Positions 31,337 to 40,523 of a stretch of 64,000 nucleotides of DNA are shown one piece after another. A program made the translations under genes and the position numbers. Source of the DNA: Paenibacillus tengchongensis (GTDB lineage: Bacteria > Bacillota > Bacilli > Paenibacillales > Paenibacillaceae); contig NZ_WACP01000017.1 in NCBI RefSeq assembly GCF_008973665.1, forward strand, positions 62,001 to 126,000, in the 5' to 3' direction. Numbering within the stretch: position 1 is the first letter of the stretch; each line of letters opens with the position of its first letter. Below the pieces are notes generated by a model. The model was not told where the DNA came from. It saw nothing but the letters and a program-made list of their open reading frames with translations, and did not search any database.

Positions 31337-32833
31337 ATGAACTATGTAATCGGTGTCGATCTTGGAACCAGCGCGGTCAAGACCGTGCTGGTAGACCCGC
31401 AGGGAAAGGTGGCGTTCGAGCATTCGGAAGCTTATCCGCTCAGCCGGCCCCAACCAAATTGGAGCGAGCAGAATCCGGAGGACTGGGTTAAGGGTACGCT
31501 GGTCAGTCTGCGCCGCCTGATGGAGCAGTCCGGTGTGGATCCGTCGCAGGTGGACGGCCTCAGCTTCTCCGGCCAAATGCACGGGCTGGTGCTGGTGGAC
31601 GGCGAAGGTAACGTGCTGCGTCCCGCCATTCTGTGGAATGACACCCGTACGACGGCACAATGCCGCCGAATCGAGCAGACACTGAGCGGCAAACTGATTG
31701 ACATTGCGCGCAACCGCGCACTGGAAGGTTTTACATTGCCCAAAATTTTATGGGTTCAAGAGAACGAACCCGAGGTGCTGGCTCAAGCCCACCAGTTCCT
31801 GCTGCCCAAGGATTATGTCCGCCTCCGGTTGACCGGTGATTACGCGATGGACTACTCCGATGCGGCGGGCACACTGCTGCTGGATGTGGCGGCCAAAGAG
31901 TGGAGCGCCGAGATTGCGGAAGCCTTCAATCTGCCGCTCTCGCTTTGTCCGAAGCTGGTCGAATCCTTCGACCAGACAGGTACGCTGCTTCCGGACATTG
32001 CGGAAGCGACAGGTCTGCTGACGTCGACGAAGGTGTTCGCCGGCGGTGCGGACAATGCCTGCGGCGCACTGGGTGCGGGCATCCTGGGCGAAGGACGGAC
32101 CATGTGCAGCATCGGCACCTCCGGCGTTGTACTCTCCTATGAGAGCAACAAAGACCTCAACCTGGAAGGTAAAGTGCATTTCTTCAATCACGGTGAGAAA
32201 GACGCCTACTATATTATGGGAGTTACCCTGGCTGCAGGCCACAGTCTCACCTGGTTCAAAGAGACCTTCGCTGCGGACAAGAGCTTCGATGAGCTGCTGC
32301 AGGGTGTAGGAGCCGTTCCCGCCGGCAGCGGCGGGCTGCTGTTCACACCGTATATCTCCGGTGAGCGTACGCCGCATCCGGATGCTAATATCCGCGGCAG
32401 CTTTATCGGGATGGATTCCGGACATACCCTGAACCATTTTGCCCGCTCCGTGCTGGAGGGCATCACCTTCTCGCTGCGCGAGTCCATCGAAATCGTCCGC
32501 GATTCCGGCAAGGAGATTACCGAGGTTATCGCGATCGGCGGCGGTGCGAAGAACGAAACCTGGCTGCAGATGCAGGCGGATATCTTCAACGCTTCCATCG
32601 TCAAGCTGGAAAGCGAGCAGGGCCCGGCTATGGGCGCAGCGATGCTGGCCGCATACGGCAGCGGCTGGTTCAACTCGCTTGGCGATTGCGCCGCAGCCTT
32701 CATCCGTCCGGCAGAAGTGTTCCAACCGAATGCCGAGCAGGTGAAAGTGTATGACGGGTTGTTTGGCATTTACCAGGAAGTATACGGCCAGACACGCGGA
32801 CTGAATGATAAACTGGCGGCCTATCGTCAATAA
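31337..32833 (+). CDS. xylB: Xylulokinase
   Basis: This 498-residue FGGY-family sugar kinase phosphorylates D-xylulose. The N-terminal ATPase motif is GVDLGTSAVKTVLVD, the substrate-binding part reads SFSGQMHGLVLVD, and the C-terminal FGGY domain has IGTSGVVLSY, GEGRTMCSIGTSG and IAIGGGAKNETWLQMQADI. The start follows TTTAGGAGGCCC. It lies 650 bases after xylA, with its own repeat-containing upstream region, so its transcription is probably independent. A hairpin (32875-32898) follows. Confidence 0.95.
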   Translation: MNYVIGVDLGTSAVKTVLVDPQGKVAFEHSEAYPLSRPQPNWSEQNPEDWVKGTLVSLRRLMEQSGVDPSQVDGLSFSGQMHGLVLVDGEGNVLRPAILWNDTRTTAQCRRIEQTLSGKLIDIARNRALEGFTLPKILWVQENEPEVLAQAHQFLLPKDYVRLRLTGDYAMDYSDAAGTLLLDVAAKEWSAEIAEAFNLPLSLCPKLVESFDQTGTLLPDIAEATGLLTSTKVFAGGADNACGALGAGILGEGRTMCSIGTSGVVLSYESNKDLNLEGKVHFFNHGEKDAYYIMGVTLAAGHSLTWFKETFAADKSFDELLQGVGAVPAGSGGLLFTPYISGERTPHPDANIRGSFIGMDSGHTLNHFARSVLEGITFSLRESIEIVRDSGKEITEVIAIGGGAKNETWLQMQADIFNASIVKLESEQGPAMGAAMLAAYGSGWFNSLGDCAAAFIRPAEVFQPNAEQVKVYDGLFGIYQEVYGQTRGLNDKLAAYRQ

Positions 32834-32874
32834 CCGGGACCTTGCAGCCCGTATAACCGATTGACAGCGATATT

Positions 32875-32898
32875 TCCGGAGGAATCATTTCCTCCGGA
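32875..32898 (+). terminator. Hairpin between xylB and the YesN-like gene
   Basis: TCCGGAGGAA and TTCCTCCGGA are perfect arms around TCAT. A T run is lacking, so its strength is uncertain. Confidence 0.5.
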
Positions 32899-32926
32899 TT
32901 TGGCGCATTAAGGGGGAGAGTGCATC

Positions 32927-34471
32927 ATGATTAAAGTGCTGATTGTCGATGACGAGCCCAAGCTGAGAGAAGGACTGCGCACCCTGATTCCTTGGGAAGA
33001 GCAGGGGTATACCGTGGTAGCAACGGCAGCGAACGGAATCGAAGCGCTTGAGAAATTTCATACCTTTGCTCCCAAGCTGGTAATCGCCGATATCCGCATG
33101 CCGGGAATGGATGGCCTGGAGCTGATCAATGAGCTGCGTAAAGAAAAAGCGGACTGCCACATTATGATTCTCAGCGGCTATGCCGATTTTGAATATGCCA
33201 AGAAGGCGATTTCCCTTCATATTGACGGCTACCTGCTGAAGCCTGTAGATGAGGAAGAGTTGCTCTCTTACCTGCAGGAGCTGCGCGTGACGATTAGCCG
33301 CAAAGAGCAGCTGGACCGGCTCCACAATGCTATGCCGTCCGGCAGCAGCGAGACGCTGCTGCGTGAGCTGCTGCAGCCGCGCGAGGGCGGTGAGTCTGCC
33401 GACGAGATCGTCGATGCGCTTGAACTGGAGGAGCGCAGCTGCGAAGTGGTGCTGCTGGAGCTGAAGCATTCGGCCAAAGGGGAAGAAGACAAGAATGAAC
33501 GGGTCAGGCAGCTGCTGGAGCGGCGGCTCGGCGGGGAGCAAGGCCTGTTCTTTACGATGCCGCCTTATATGGGCATTCTCCTTAATCGGCCGCTGCGCGA
33601 CGAGGCTGCACGCACAGCGCTATGGCGGCAGCTGAAGGATATCGTTTCCCAGGAAGAGATCGGCTTCGTTGCTGCCGCAGGCGGGGCCGTAGAGCGGCCG
33701 CAGCTGGCGGGCGTCTCCTTCGCAGCTGCCCGTGAACGGCTCGGGGAGGCTTTTTTTGCCCGGAAGGACATGCTCATCTACGGTGAGCCGGAGGCGAGAG
33801 ACGTTCAGCCGCTCCGTCAGGGGACGGACCCGGAAGACCAGGACCGCGACGCAGCCATGGAGCTGCTGCTTGCGGTGGAGACGGGCAGCGAGGAAGCGAT
33901 CCCTGTGCTGATCAGCGAAATCATCCGGCAGACGGTAGAAGCCAAACGTGACGAGACGGTGATCAAGGACAGCCTGATCCGGCTGCTGAGCACGACCATC
34001 GCCCGGCTGGAGGCAGCCAATCCCGATATCCGCGCCTGGACGGATGTGAACCCGTCTCCGGCCGCCGATATTTTCAACAGCTACTATCTCACCGAGGTGG
34101 AGGACAGGCTGGTCGAATATTTATCCAAGCTTTCACGGCAGCTGAGCAGCGGCGGCAGAGGCGATGAGATTAAACGGATTACCGATCTGATCCAGCGGCG
34201 GTATAACGAGAACCTGAAGCTGGGAACGCTGGCGGAGCTGTTTAATTACAACAGCGCCTATCTGGGCAAGATGTTTAAGCTGCAGGTCGGCGAGCACTTT
34301 AATACGTATTTGGACAAGGTGCGGATCGAGAAGGCGAAGCAGTTCCTGGCCCAGGGCATGAAGGTCTATGAAGTGGCGGAAAAGGTCGGGTATATGAACT
34401 CCGATTACTTCAACGCCAAGTTCCGCAAGTATGTAGGGGTGTCGCCAAGCGCCTTCCGCAAGGAACAATAA
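32927..34471 (+). CDS. YesN-type response regulator with AraC DNA-binding domain
   Basis: This 514-residue regulator begins with a receiver domain (phosphoacceptor Asp55 in VIADIRMPGMDG; YLLKPVDEEELL). A middle region of about 280 residues is rich in charged residues and has no clear motif. The C-terminus (about residues 415-514) is an AraC-type pair of helix-turn-helices (NLKLGTLAELFNYNSAYLGK and VGYMNSDYFNAKFRKYVG). It belongs to the YesN class that activates sugar ABC operons. The cognate kinase is encoded at 34622, and the target is probably the transport operon at 36559. The start follows AAGGGGGAGAG. Confidence 0.9.
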   Translation: MIKVLIVDDEPKLREGLRTLIPWEEQGYTVVATAANGIEALEKFHTFAPKLVIADIRMPGMDGLELINELRKEKADCHIMILSGYADFEYAKKAISLHIDGYLLKPVDEEELLSYLQELRVTISRKEQLDRLHNAMPSGSSETLLRELLQPREGGESADEIVDALELEERSCEVVLLELKHSAKGEEDKNERVRQLLERRLGGEQGLFFTMPPYMGILLNRPLRDEAARTALWRQLKDIVSQEEIGFVAAAGGAVERPQLAGVSFAAARERLGEAFFARKDMLIYGEPEARDVQPLRQGTDPEDQDRDAAMELLLAVETGSEEAIPVLISEIIRQTVEAKRDETVIKDSLIRLLSTTIARLEAANPDIRAWTDVNPSPAADIFNSYYLTEVEDRLVEYLSKLSRQLSSGGRGDEIKRITDLIQRRYNENLKLGTLAELFNYNSAYLGKMFKLQVGEHFNTYLDKVRIEKAKQFLAQGMKVYEVAEKVGYMNSDYFNAKFRKYVGVSPSAFRKEQ

Positions 34472-34502
34472 ACCTGTGTTCTATGTGGGGTTATTTTGAA
34501 TC

Positions 34503-34580
34503 TTGCACAACGCTTAGCAAGCGATTATGATATACAGGCTATTCCCGGGTTCTGAGCTTCAGGCGGGGATGGCCTGTTTT
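34503..34580 (+). promoter_or_regulatory. Promoter and terminator-like leader before the YesM-like kinase
   Basis: TTGCAC (34503-34508), a 17-base spacer and TATGAT (34526-34531) are followed at once by a hairpin (ACAGGCTATTCCC with GGGGATGGCCTGT, 34534-34577) and TTTT. The hairpin could terminate transcripts started at this promoter, or mainly end the YesN transcript. Confidence 0.5.
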
Positions 34581-34621
34581 CCTTGGCATAAGCCGGAAAT
34601 TTCAAGAGAGGGGGGGTCCAC

Positions 34622-36439
34622 ATTAAAAAAACAGTGCGTTTAATCAATAACCTCATTAATAACATGAAGTTTAAGAACAAGCTGATCATTTTTTACATTG
34701 TGGTGGTGATGATCCCAGTGCTGATCGTGGGGATTATTCTGACCAGCTATTTCCGGCAGGTGGCGCTGGAACGGGCGAAAGAACAGGCTATCAACAATGT
34801 GGAGAAAGTGAAGACTCAATTAGCCAGCAAGCTTCGTGTCCCTACAGATATTTCCGATTTGCTCTATTTCTCCGATGAGCTGGAGGTACTCGCCAACACC
34901 AAGTATTCCAATATTCTGGAGCTGACCCAGGCTTACAGGGGGGCTACGATCTTCCAGGAATTCATTCTCCAGTACCGGGAAATTTCCAACATCCGTTTCT
35001 ACATTGAGAATGAGACGCTGGTTGATAATATGTCTCTTATTCCATTGACGGAGGATTTGGAGACCCGGTACTGGTATAAAAAAGTGATGGAGAGCAGCGG
35101 AATCTACTGGATGTATATATCCGACAACGAGAATTTCCTGACCAGCGAACGGGCATCCATCAACAAACTGAGTCTTGTCCGGCAAGTGCCTTATCCCGAA
35201 TACGGGACAACCGGAATCCTGATGGTACAGGTCGTGCAGAATGAGCTTAACGGTATGCTGGTGCAGGAGCCGTTTGAAACGATTGTCATGGATGAGTGGG
35301 GCACGATCGTGGCCGCCAAAAATCCGGAGCTTGTGGGAAGTACTGAGGAGGACATTGATTCCGACATTGATCTGCAAAATCAGACGAAGGGCGTCATCCG
35401 GACCAATGTCAAAGGCGCCGCTTCCTATGTCATTATTGATGAAATGAAGCCGGCAGGCAGTGCCAGCAAGCTGAAGGTCATCTCGATCTTTGAGACGGGC
35501 AGCATTCTGGACGACGCCAACAAAGTAGGCACACTGGGTCTGCTCATCATCAGCGGGGTGCTGCTGGTGGCTCTGGTAATGGTATATATCATTTCCCTGT
35601 TAACGACGAACCGGCTGCTCCGGCTGAGCCGCCAGCTGAACCAGGTTGCCCTTGGCAATCTGAAGGTAGTGTCACATATTGACGGAACGGATGAGATCGG
35701 CCAGCTGTCGCGCCAGTTCAACTATATGGTCCGCAGCATCAACCAGCTGATTGAGCAGGTGGTAGAGAGCAACGAACGGAACAACAAGCTGGAAATCGCC
35801 CAGCGGGAAATCAAGCTGAAAATGATGGCCAGCCAGATTCATCCGCATTTTCTGTTCAACGCCCTGGAATCAATCCGTATGAACGCCCATCTCAAAGGGG
35901 AAAAGGAAATTGCCAATATCGTCCGGCAGCTCGGCAAGCTGATGCGCAAGAATCTGGAGGTCGGCCGCGAACGTGCGCCCATGAAGGAAGAAATCGAAAT
36001 GATCCGTTCCTATCTGGAAATCCAGAAATTCCGCTATGAGGACCGCCTGATGTATGAGGTGAATTTCGATCCGCGGGCCGCCGACGTGCTGCTTCCGCCG
36101 CTGATTATCCAGCCGCTCGTGGAGAACTCGGTAGTTCATGGACTGGAGAACAAGGAAGGAACAGTCCATGTGAAGGTCGATATTGCCTATGTGGGGAATA
36201 CGCTTCAGATCGTGGTAAGCGATGACGGAATCGGAATCAGGAAGCAGCGCCTGGCTGAAATTCTCGAGCTGATCAATAAGCCGGAAGAAGAACCGCAAAG
36301 CCGGATTGGTCTGCGTAACGTGCATCAGCGTCTGGTGATGTATTACGGAGCCGAGCATGGCCTTATCATCGAAAGCAGAGACGGACACGGGACGACAATC
36401 TCATTTTCCATTCCGGTTGATAGCGATTTCATTCCTTGA
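34622..36439 (+). CDS. YesM-type sensor histidine kinase (probable ATT start)
   Basis: This membrane kinase of about 605 residues has a first membrane helix (LIIFYIVVVMIPVLIVGIIL, near residue 21), an extracellular Cache-like sensor of about 250 residues and a second helix near residue 300. A HAMP region, the His_kinase motif (MMASQIHPHFLFNALESIRM) and a HATPase_c domain (NSVVHGLENKEG, GIGIRKQR) follow. It is the partner of the YesN-type regulator upstream. The start is unusual: the run GGGGGGG ends at 34616, five bases before an in-frame ATT at 34622 (giving MKKTVRLINN), while the first GTG is at 34634, 17 bases away. The ATT start is therefore favoured but unproven. Confidence 0.85.
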   Translation: MKKTVRLINNLINNMKFKNKLIIFYIVVVMIPVLIVGIILTSYFRQVALERAKEQAINNVEKVKTQLASKLRVPTDISDLLYFSDELEVLANTKYSNILELTQAYRGATIFQEFILQYREISNIRFYIENETLVDNMSLIPLTEDLETRYWYKKVMESSGIYWMYISDNENFLTSERASINKLSLVRQVPYPEYGTTGILMVQVVQNELNGMLVQEPFETIVMDEWGTIVAAKNPELVGSTEEDIDSDIDLQNQTKGVIRTNVKGAASYVIIDEMKPAGSASKLKVISIFETGSILDDANKVGTLGLLIISGVLLVALVMVYIISLLTTNRLLRLSRQLNQVALGNLKVVSHIDGTDEIGQLSRQFNYMVRSINQLIEQVVESNERNNKLEIAQREIKLKMMASQIHPHFLFNALESIRMNAHLKGEKEIANIVRQLGKLMRKNLEVGRERAPMKEEIEMIRSYLEIQKFRYEDRLMYEVNFDPRAADVLLPPLIIQPLVENSVVHGLENKEGTVHVKVDIAYVGNTLQIVVSDDGIGIRKQRLAEILELINKPEEEPQSRIGLRNVHQRLVMYYGAEHGLIIESRDGHGTTISFSIPVDSDFIP

Positions 36440-36558
36440 CCCGCCTGCATTTCGGCAATGTCAAATTTGTATATGATTTTGAGTAAAATCTGTCGGGTAT
36501 CCGCAAATAATCGGGTGGAGTATGATATGAATATAAAAAAGAAGGGGGAATATTCAAC

Positions 36559-37539
36559 GTGAAAGCGCTCACGGAAAACGGTGTTACAGCAAATGAAAGC
36601 GTAACCCCCGTCCCACCTACAAAACGGAAGAGTGGATTTTGGAGTAGCGTAGTACAGCAAAAGTACTTGTATCTGATGTCGCTTCCATTTGTAATCTGGG
36701 TATTCATCTTCAGTTACCTGCCCTTGTGGGGATGGACGATGGCATTTCAAAATTATAAGCCGGCCAAGTCCTTCGGTGAACAGAAGTGGGTTGGACTGGA
36801 CAACTTCAAAGAACTGTTTCAGGATGAACGTTTCTATCTCGTATTAAGAAATACGCTCGCGATGAGCGGACTCGGACTGGTGTTCGGGTTTGTGGTACCG
36901 GTCTTGTTCGCAGTGCTGCTCAACGAGCTGAAGGGCAGTGTGTTTAAGAGAACGGTTCAGACGGTATCGTATCTGCCCCACTTTGTATCCTGGGTAGTCG
37001 TTGGCGGGATCGTATATAAGATGCTTGCCATCGAAGGCGGGGCTGTCAATGATCTTCTCCTATGGCTGAACATCATTGATGAACCCATACAGTTTATGGC
37101 CAAGCCGAAGATGTTCTGGGGCATTGTAACGGTAGCGGATCTCTGGAAGGAAACAGGCTGGAACGCCATCATCTACTTGGCAGCGATTACAGGCATCGAT
37201 AAAGAGCTGTATGAAGCCGCTAAAGTCGACGGTGCCGGAAGAGTCAAACAGATGTTTCATATCACTTTGCCGGGTATTCGTTCCACGATCACGATTCTGC
37301 TCATTATGTCGATCGGTCACCTGGTCGGAACCGGCTTCGAGAAGCAGTTCCAGCTCAGCAACAGCTTGTTAACCGACTATTCGGAAGTGCTGGACTTGTA
37401 TGCGCTTAATTACGGTATTTCACTCAGCCGATTCTCATATGGTACTGCAATCAGTATGTTTACTTCGGTGGTCAGCATCATCCTGCTGCTTATCGCCAAC
37501 GGGGTATCGAAGAAGATTACTAAAGAGAGCATTATGTAA
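36559..37539 (+). CDS. Sugar ABC transporter permease, LplB type
   Basis: This 326-residue permease begins with a short cytoplasmic tail and has about six membrane segments. The coupling loop is EAAKVDGAGRVKQMFHITLP (about residue 215). It belongs to the LplB/YtcP-type subgroup, which imports complex oligosaccharides and usually works with a shared ATPase such as MsmK encoded elsewhere; none is encoded here. The GTG start follows AAGGGGGAATATTC. A second permease gene begins 15 bases after its stop, and the binding protein follows. Confidence 0.88.
   Translation: MKALTENGVTANESVTPVPPTKRKSGFWSSVVQQKYLYLMSLPFVIWVFIFSYLPLWGWTMAFQNYKPAKSFGEQKWVGLDNFKELFQDERFYLVLRNTLAMSGLGLVFGFVVPVLFAVLLNELKGSVFKRTVQTVSYLPHFVSWVVVGGIVYKMLAIEGGAVNDLLLWLNIIDEPIQFMAKPKMFWGIVTVADLWKETGWNAIIYLAAITGIDKELYEAAKVDGAGRVKQMFHITLPGIRSTITILLIMSIGHLVGTGFEKQFQLSNSLLTDYSEVLDLYALNYGISLSRFSYGTAISMFTSVVSIILLLIANGVSKKITKESIM
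36560..36573 (+). promoter_or_regulatory. cre-like site overlapping the first permease start
   Basis: TGAAAGCGCTCACG matches TGWAARCGYTWNCW at 12 of 14 positions and begins inside the GTG start codon, a position where CcpA can act as a roadblock. Confidence 0.45.
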
Positions 37540-37554
37540 AGGGGGGGTCCTAAA

Positions 37555-38454
37555 GTGGCAGCCAAAGCTTTCGAAACAAAGAATTCCGAACGGGCATTTG
37601 ATATCTTTCTGTACATCTTCCTGGGAATTGTCATGATTGTGACGCTCTATCCCTTCTTGAACGTGCTTGCAATTTCCTTTAATGATTCTACGGATACCGT
37701 CCGCGGCGGCATTACCATCTGGCCGAGAGAATGGACGCTTGAAAATTATCAGAGAATCTTCAGTTACACCGGCCTGGTTCAAGGCTTTAAAGTATCGCTG
37801 CTCCGTACAATATCCGGTACTCTGCTGGGACTGGTCAGTTCCTCAATGCTGGCGTTTACCCTCAGTCGTCCGGAATTCAAAGCAAGAAAGTTCGTTTCTT
37901 ATTTCCTGATTCTGACGATGTATTTCTCCGGCGGTATGGTTCCTGTGTATATCCTGATGAGAGACCTGAACCTCATTGGTACCTTCTGGATTTACATTCT
38001 GCCAGGTGCGGTATCCGCATTCAACGTATTCGTCATCCGTTCCTTCATGGATGGTCTGCCGTTCGCCCTGCAGGAATCGGCAAAGCTGGACGGCGCCAAT
38101 GACTTTAAGATTTTCTACAAAATCATCCTGCCGCTCTGTAAGCCGGTGCTGGCCACAATCGCGCTGTTTCTGGCGGTGGGCCAATGGAACGAGTGGTTTA
38201 CAACCTACCTGTACAACGGCAACAAGGCGCATCTGACTACGCTGCAATACGAATTGATGAAGGTGCTGGCCACAACGAATCAGGGCGCCGGCATGACCAA
38301 CTCTAACGATCTGGCCAATCAGATGGCCCAGGTATCGCCGGAATCGATCAAGATGGCCATTACCATTGTCGTTACAGTACCGATTCTCGTCGTATATCCG
38401 TTCCTGCAGAGATACTTTGTAAGCGGGATGACACTGGGTGCGGTTAAGGCTTAA
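37555..38454 (+). CDS. Sugar ABC transporter permease, LplC/YtcP type
   Basis: This 299-residue permease has six hydrophobic segments and the conserved coupling loop QESAKLDGANDFKIFYKIIL near residue 180. It forms the heterodimeric pore with the product of 36559. The GTG start lies 7 bases after AAAGGGGGGG. The conserved end MTLGAVKA is typical of the LplC group. It is followed by a hairpin at 38490 and then by a separate cre-controlled binding protein gene, so the binding protein can be made in excess. Confidence 0.88.
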   Translation: MAAKAFETKNSERAFDIFLYIFLGIVMIVTLYPFLNVLAISFNDSTDTVRGGITIWPREWTLENYQRIFSYTGLVQGFKVSLLRTISGTLLGLVSSSMLAFTLSRPEFKARKFVSYFLILTMYFSGGMVPVYILMRDLNLIGTFWIYILPGAVSAFNVFVIRSFMDGLPFALQESAKLDGANDFKIFYKIILPLCKPVLATIALFLAVGQWNEWFTTYLYNGNKAHLTTLQYELMKVLATTNQGAGMTNSNDLANQMAQVSPESIKMAITIVVTVPILVVYPFLQRYFVSGMTLGAVKA

Positions 38455-38489
38455 GGATTGTTATTAATTAATCAAGCTATATTAGGCAT

Positions 38490-38536
38490 GGGAACGCATT
38501 GCTGATCCGGCAACTCCGGGTTGGAATAGCGTTCCC
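38490..38536 (+). terminator. Hairpin after the permease genes
   Basis: GGGAACGC and GCGTTCCC pair around a 31-base loop. It lacks a T run, so it may be a processing site. Confidence 0.45.
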
Positions 38537-38598
38537 GCCCTAATCCGCTTAAACAGATGTGAGTAGTAAATAATAGGAATTTCTTATTGTAGTGGTTT

Positions 38599-38612
38599 TG
38601 CAAGCGCTAACA
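38599..38612 (+). promoter_or_regulatory. cre site before the sugar-binding protein gene
   Basis: TGCAAGCGCTAACA matches the cre consensus at 13 of 14 positions. It lies just upstream of TATACT (38617-38622), so CcpA would compete with RNA polymerase. Confidence 0.6.
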
Positions 38613-38679
38613 ATGGTATACTCAGGACCTTCCTGATTATGCATAGATGTTTTACACAATTATTCAAGGGGGAGAACAA

Positions 38680-40428
38680 ATGAACCGCAAGAGTACAAAA
38701 ACAGTCTTCACACTGATGCTTCTCAGCACGATGCTGATCGCCGGATGTGGCGGCAACAATAACAATGCGGCCAACAATGCTGCGAACAGCGGCAATACAG
38801 GCACCAACACAGGCAACGAAGCAGCCGGCAACAATGCCGCCGCTGAGGATACAAGCCCAATAACCATTACCTTCTTCGGTGCCGATACCAGCCCGAACTG
38901 GAACAACATGCAGGACGATGTGGGTAAAGCCATCACTGAGAAGACTGGCGTAACCATTGAAGCCGAATATGACGTGGCCAGCGGCGGCGGCGAAGACAAG
39001 ATCGCCCTGATGGCGGCAAGCGGTGAAATGCCTGACCTTATCTTTGCCAAAGGCAATCTGGGCAAGCTGATCGACGCGGGAATGGTTCTGGATATGACAG
39101 ATCTGATCGAGGAACATGCCCCGAACATGAAGAAACTGTTCAGCGAAAACATGAACCGCCTGAAATACAGCAACGAGGACCAGGCTATTTACTCTATTCC
39201 TACCAACGCCGGTGTAGACCAACAGAGCTTTGACGCTACAGGCGGTTTTGAACTCCAGCACCGTGTGCTGAAGGAACTGGGCTATCCGGAAATAAAGACT
39301 ACCGCTGACTTCGAAAAAGCGCTCAAGGATTATGTCGCTCTGCATCCTGAGACTGACGGCCAGCCGACCATTCCGCTGACGCTGAATGCAGATGACTGGA
39401 AAATTATGATTACGGTTACCAACCCTGCGTTTATTACTACAGGCCTGCCGGATGACGGTGAATACTACATCAATCCGGAAACCTATGAAGCCCAACTGCA
39501 CTACAAACGTCCGGAGGAGAAAGAATACTTCCGCTGGCTGAACGGTCTGTATGCGCAAGGCTTGCTCGACAAGGATACCTTCGTGCAGAAGGATGACCAA
39601 TACAAAGCCAAGATTGCCAGCGGCCGCGTACTGGGTCTGATCTCTCAGGAATGGGAATATCAAGATGCCGAGAATGCTCTGAAATCCGCCGGCAAGCATG
39701 AATACACTTATAGCCACTTACCAGTAACCATGTCCGAGGAATATAAGGATCATTCCTTCCAGCAGGCAGGTATTGACGGCTATGGCCTGGCCATCTCGGC
39801 TGATGCCAAGGATCCGGTCCGCATCATCAAATTCCTGGACTGGATGGCTTCCGAAGAAGGTCAAGTGCTGAGAAACTGGGGTATTGAAGGCAAGCATTAC
39901 ACTGTGAACGCCGACGGTGTCCGTGAAGTGCCTGCTGATATCAAGGACAGAAAAGTAAACGATGTGAACAACTTCACCAAAGAATCCGGTATCGGCCTGT
40001 ACGGTGTATTCGGTGCCAAATACGGCGACGGCGTGAAGGACTCCACCGGCAACTACTATACTACAAGCTTCCCGGAAGAAATCGTAGCTTCCTATTCCGC
40101 TGTTGAGAAAGAAACTCTGGCGGCTTACAATGCAACCACCTGGAAGGACCTGTTCCCGTCTGAAGATGAATTCGAGACCAAAGAATGGGGCGCCCTGTAC
40201 AACATGCCGGTTCCTACTGACGGCCAATATCAAGTAATCTACAAAAAGACAGAGGATATTATCCGCAAACGTATTCCTGAAGCAATCCTGTCCAAACCGG
40301 AAGACTTCGACAAAGTATACGACGCCTTCCTCGCTGAGCTCGACAAAGCCGGTGCGAAAGACATGGAAGCCGAGTACACCGGACTCGTGAAGCAAAGAGT
40401 TGAGCTGTGGACTGGCAAAGACCTGTAA
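38680..40428 (+). CDS. Extracellular sugar-binding lipoprotein, LplA type
   Basis: This 582-residue protein starts with a signal peptide ending in the lipobox LIAGC (MNRKSTKTVF..., Cys near residue 23), followed by an Asn/Ala-rich linker. The mature part has family 1 solute-binding features: PITITFFGADTSP, EMPDLIFAKGNLGKLIDAG and IKFLDWMASEEGQVLRNWGI. Its size of nearly 600 residues is typical of LplA. ATG 38680 follows AAGGGGGAGAAC; the frame back to 38647 has none. It delivers ligand to the LplB/LplC permeases; the ligand may be a fucosylated or related oligosaccharide, as a GH95 gene follows. Confidence 0.88.
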   Translation: MNRKSTKTVFTLMLLSTMLIAGCGGNNNNAANNAANSGNTGTNTGNEAAGNNAAAEDTSPITITFFGADTSPNWNNMQDDVGKAITEKTGVTIEAEYDVASGGGEDKIALMAASGEMPDLIFAKGNLGKLIDAGMVLDMTDLIEEHAPNMKKLFSENMNRLKYSNEDQAIYSIPTNAGVDQQSFDATGGFELQHRVLKELGYPEIKTTADFEKALKDYVALHPETDGQPTIPLTLNADDWKIMITVTNPAFITTGLPDDGEYYINPETYEAQLHYKRPEEKEYFRWLNGLYAQGLLDKDTFVQKDDQYKAKIASGRVLGLISQEWEYQDAENALKSAGKHEYTYSHLPVTMSEEYKDHSFQQAGIDGYGLAISADAKDPVRIIKFLDWMASEEGQVLRNWGIEGKHYTVNADGVREVPADIKDRKVNDVNNFTKESGIGLYGVFGAKYGDGVKDSTGNYYTTSFPEEIVASYSAVEKETLAAYNATTWKDLFPSEDEFETKEWGALYNMPVPTDGQYQVIYKKTEDIIRKRIPEAILSKPEDFDKVYDAFLAELDKAGAKDMEAEYTGLVKQRVELWTGKDL

Positions 40429-40459
40429 GATTCAAGATAGACCATTTATAACGAGTATT

Positions 40460-40490
40460 GCAAAGGCCCGACCTTGGTCAGGGCCTTTGC
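40460..40490 (+). terminator. Terminator of the binding protein gene
   Basis: GCAAAGGCCC and GGGCCTTTGC form a perfect stem around an 11-base loop. The following T content is low (TGTATTC). Confidence 0.75.
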
Positions 40491-40523
40491 TGTATTCTAA
40501 TCACTCTTGCGGAGGACAAGACA

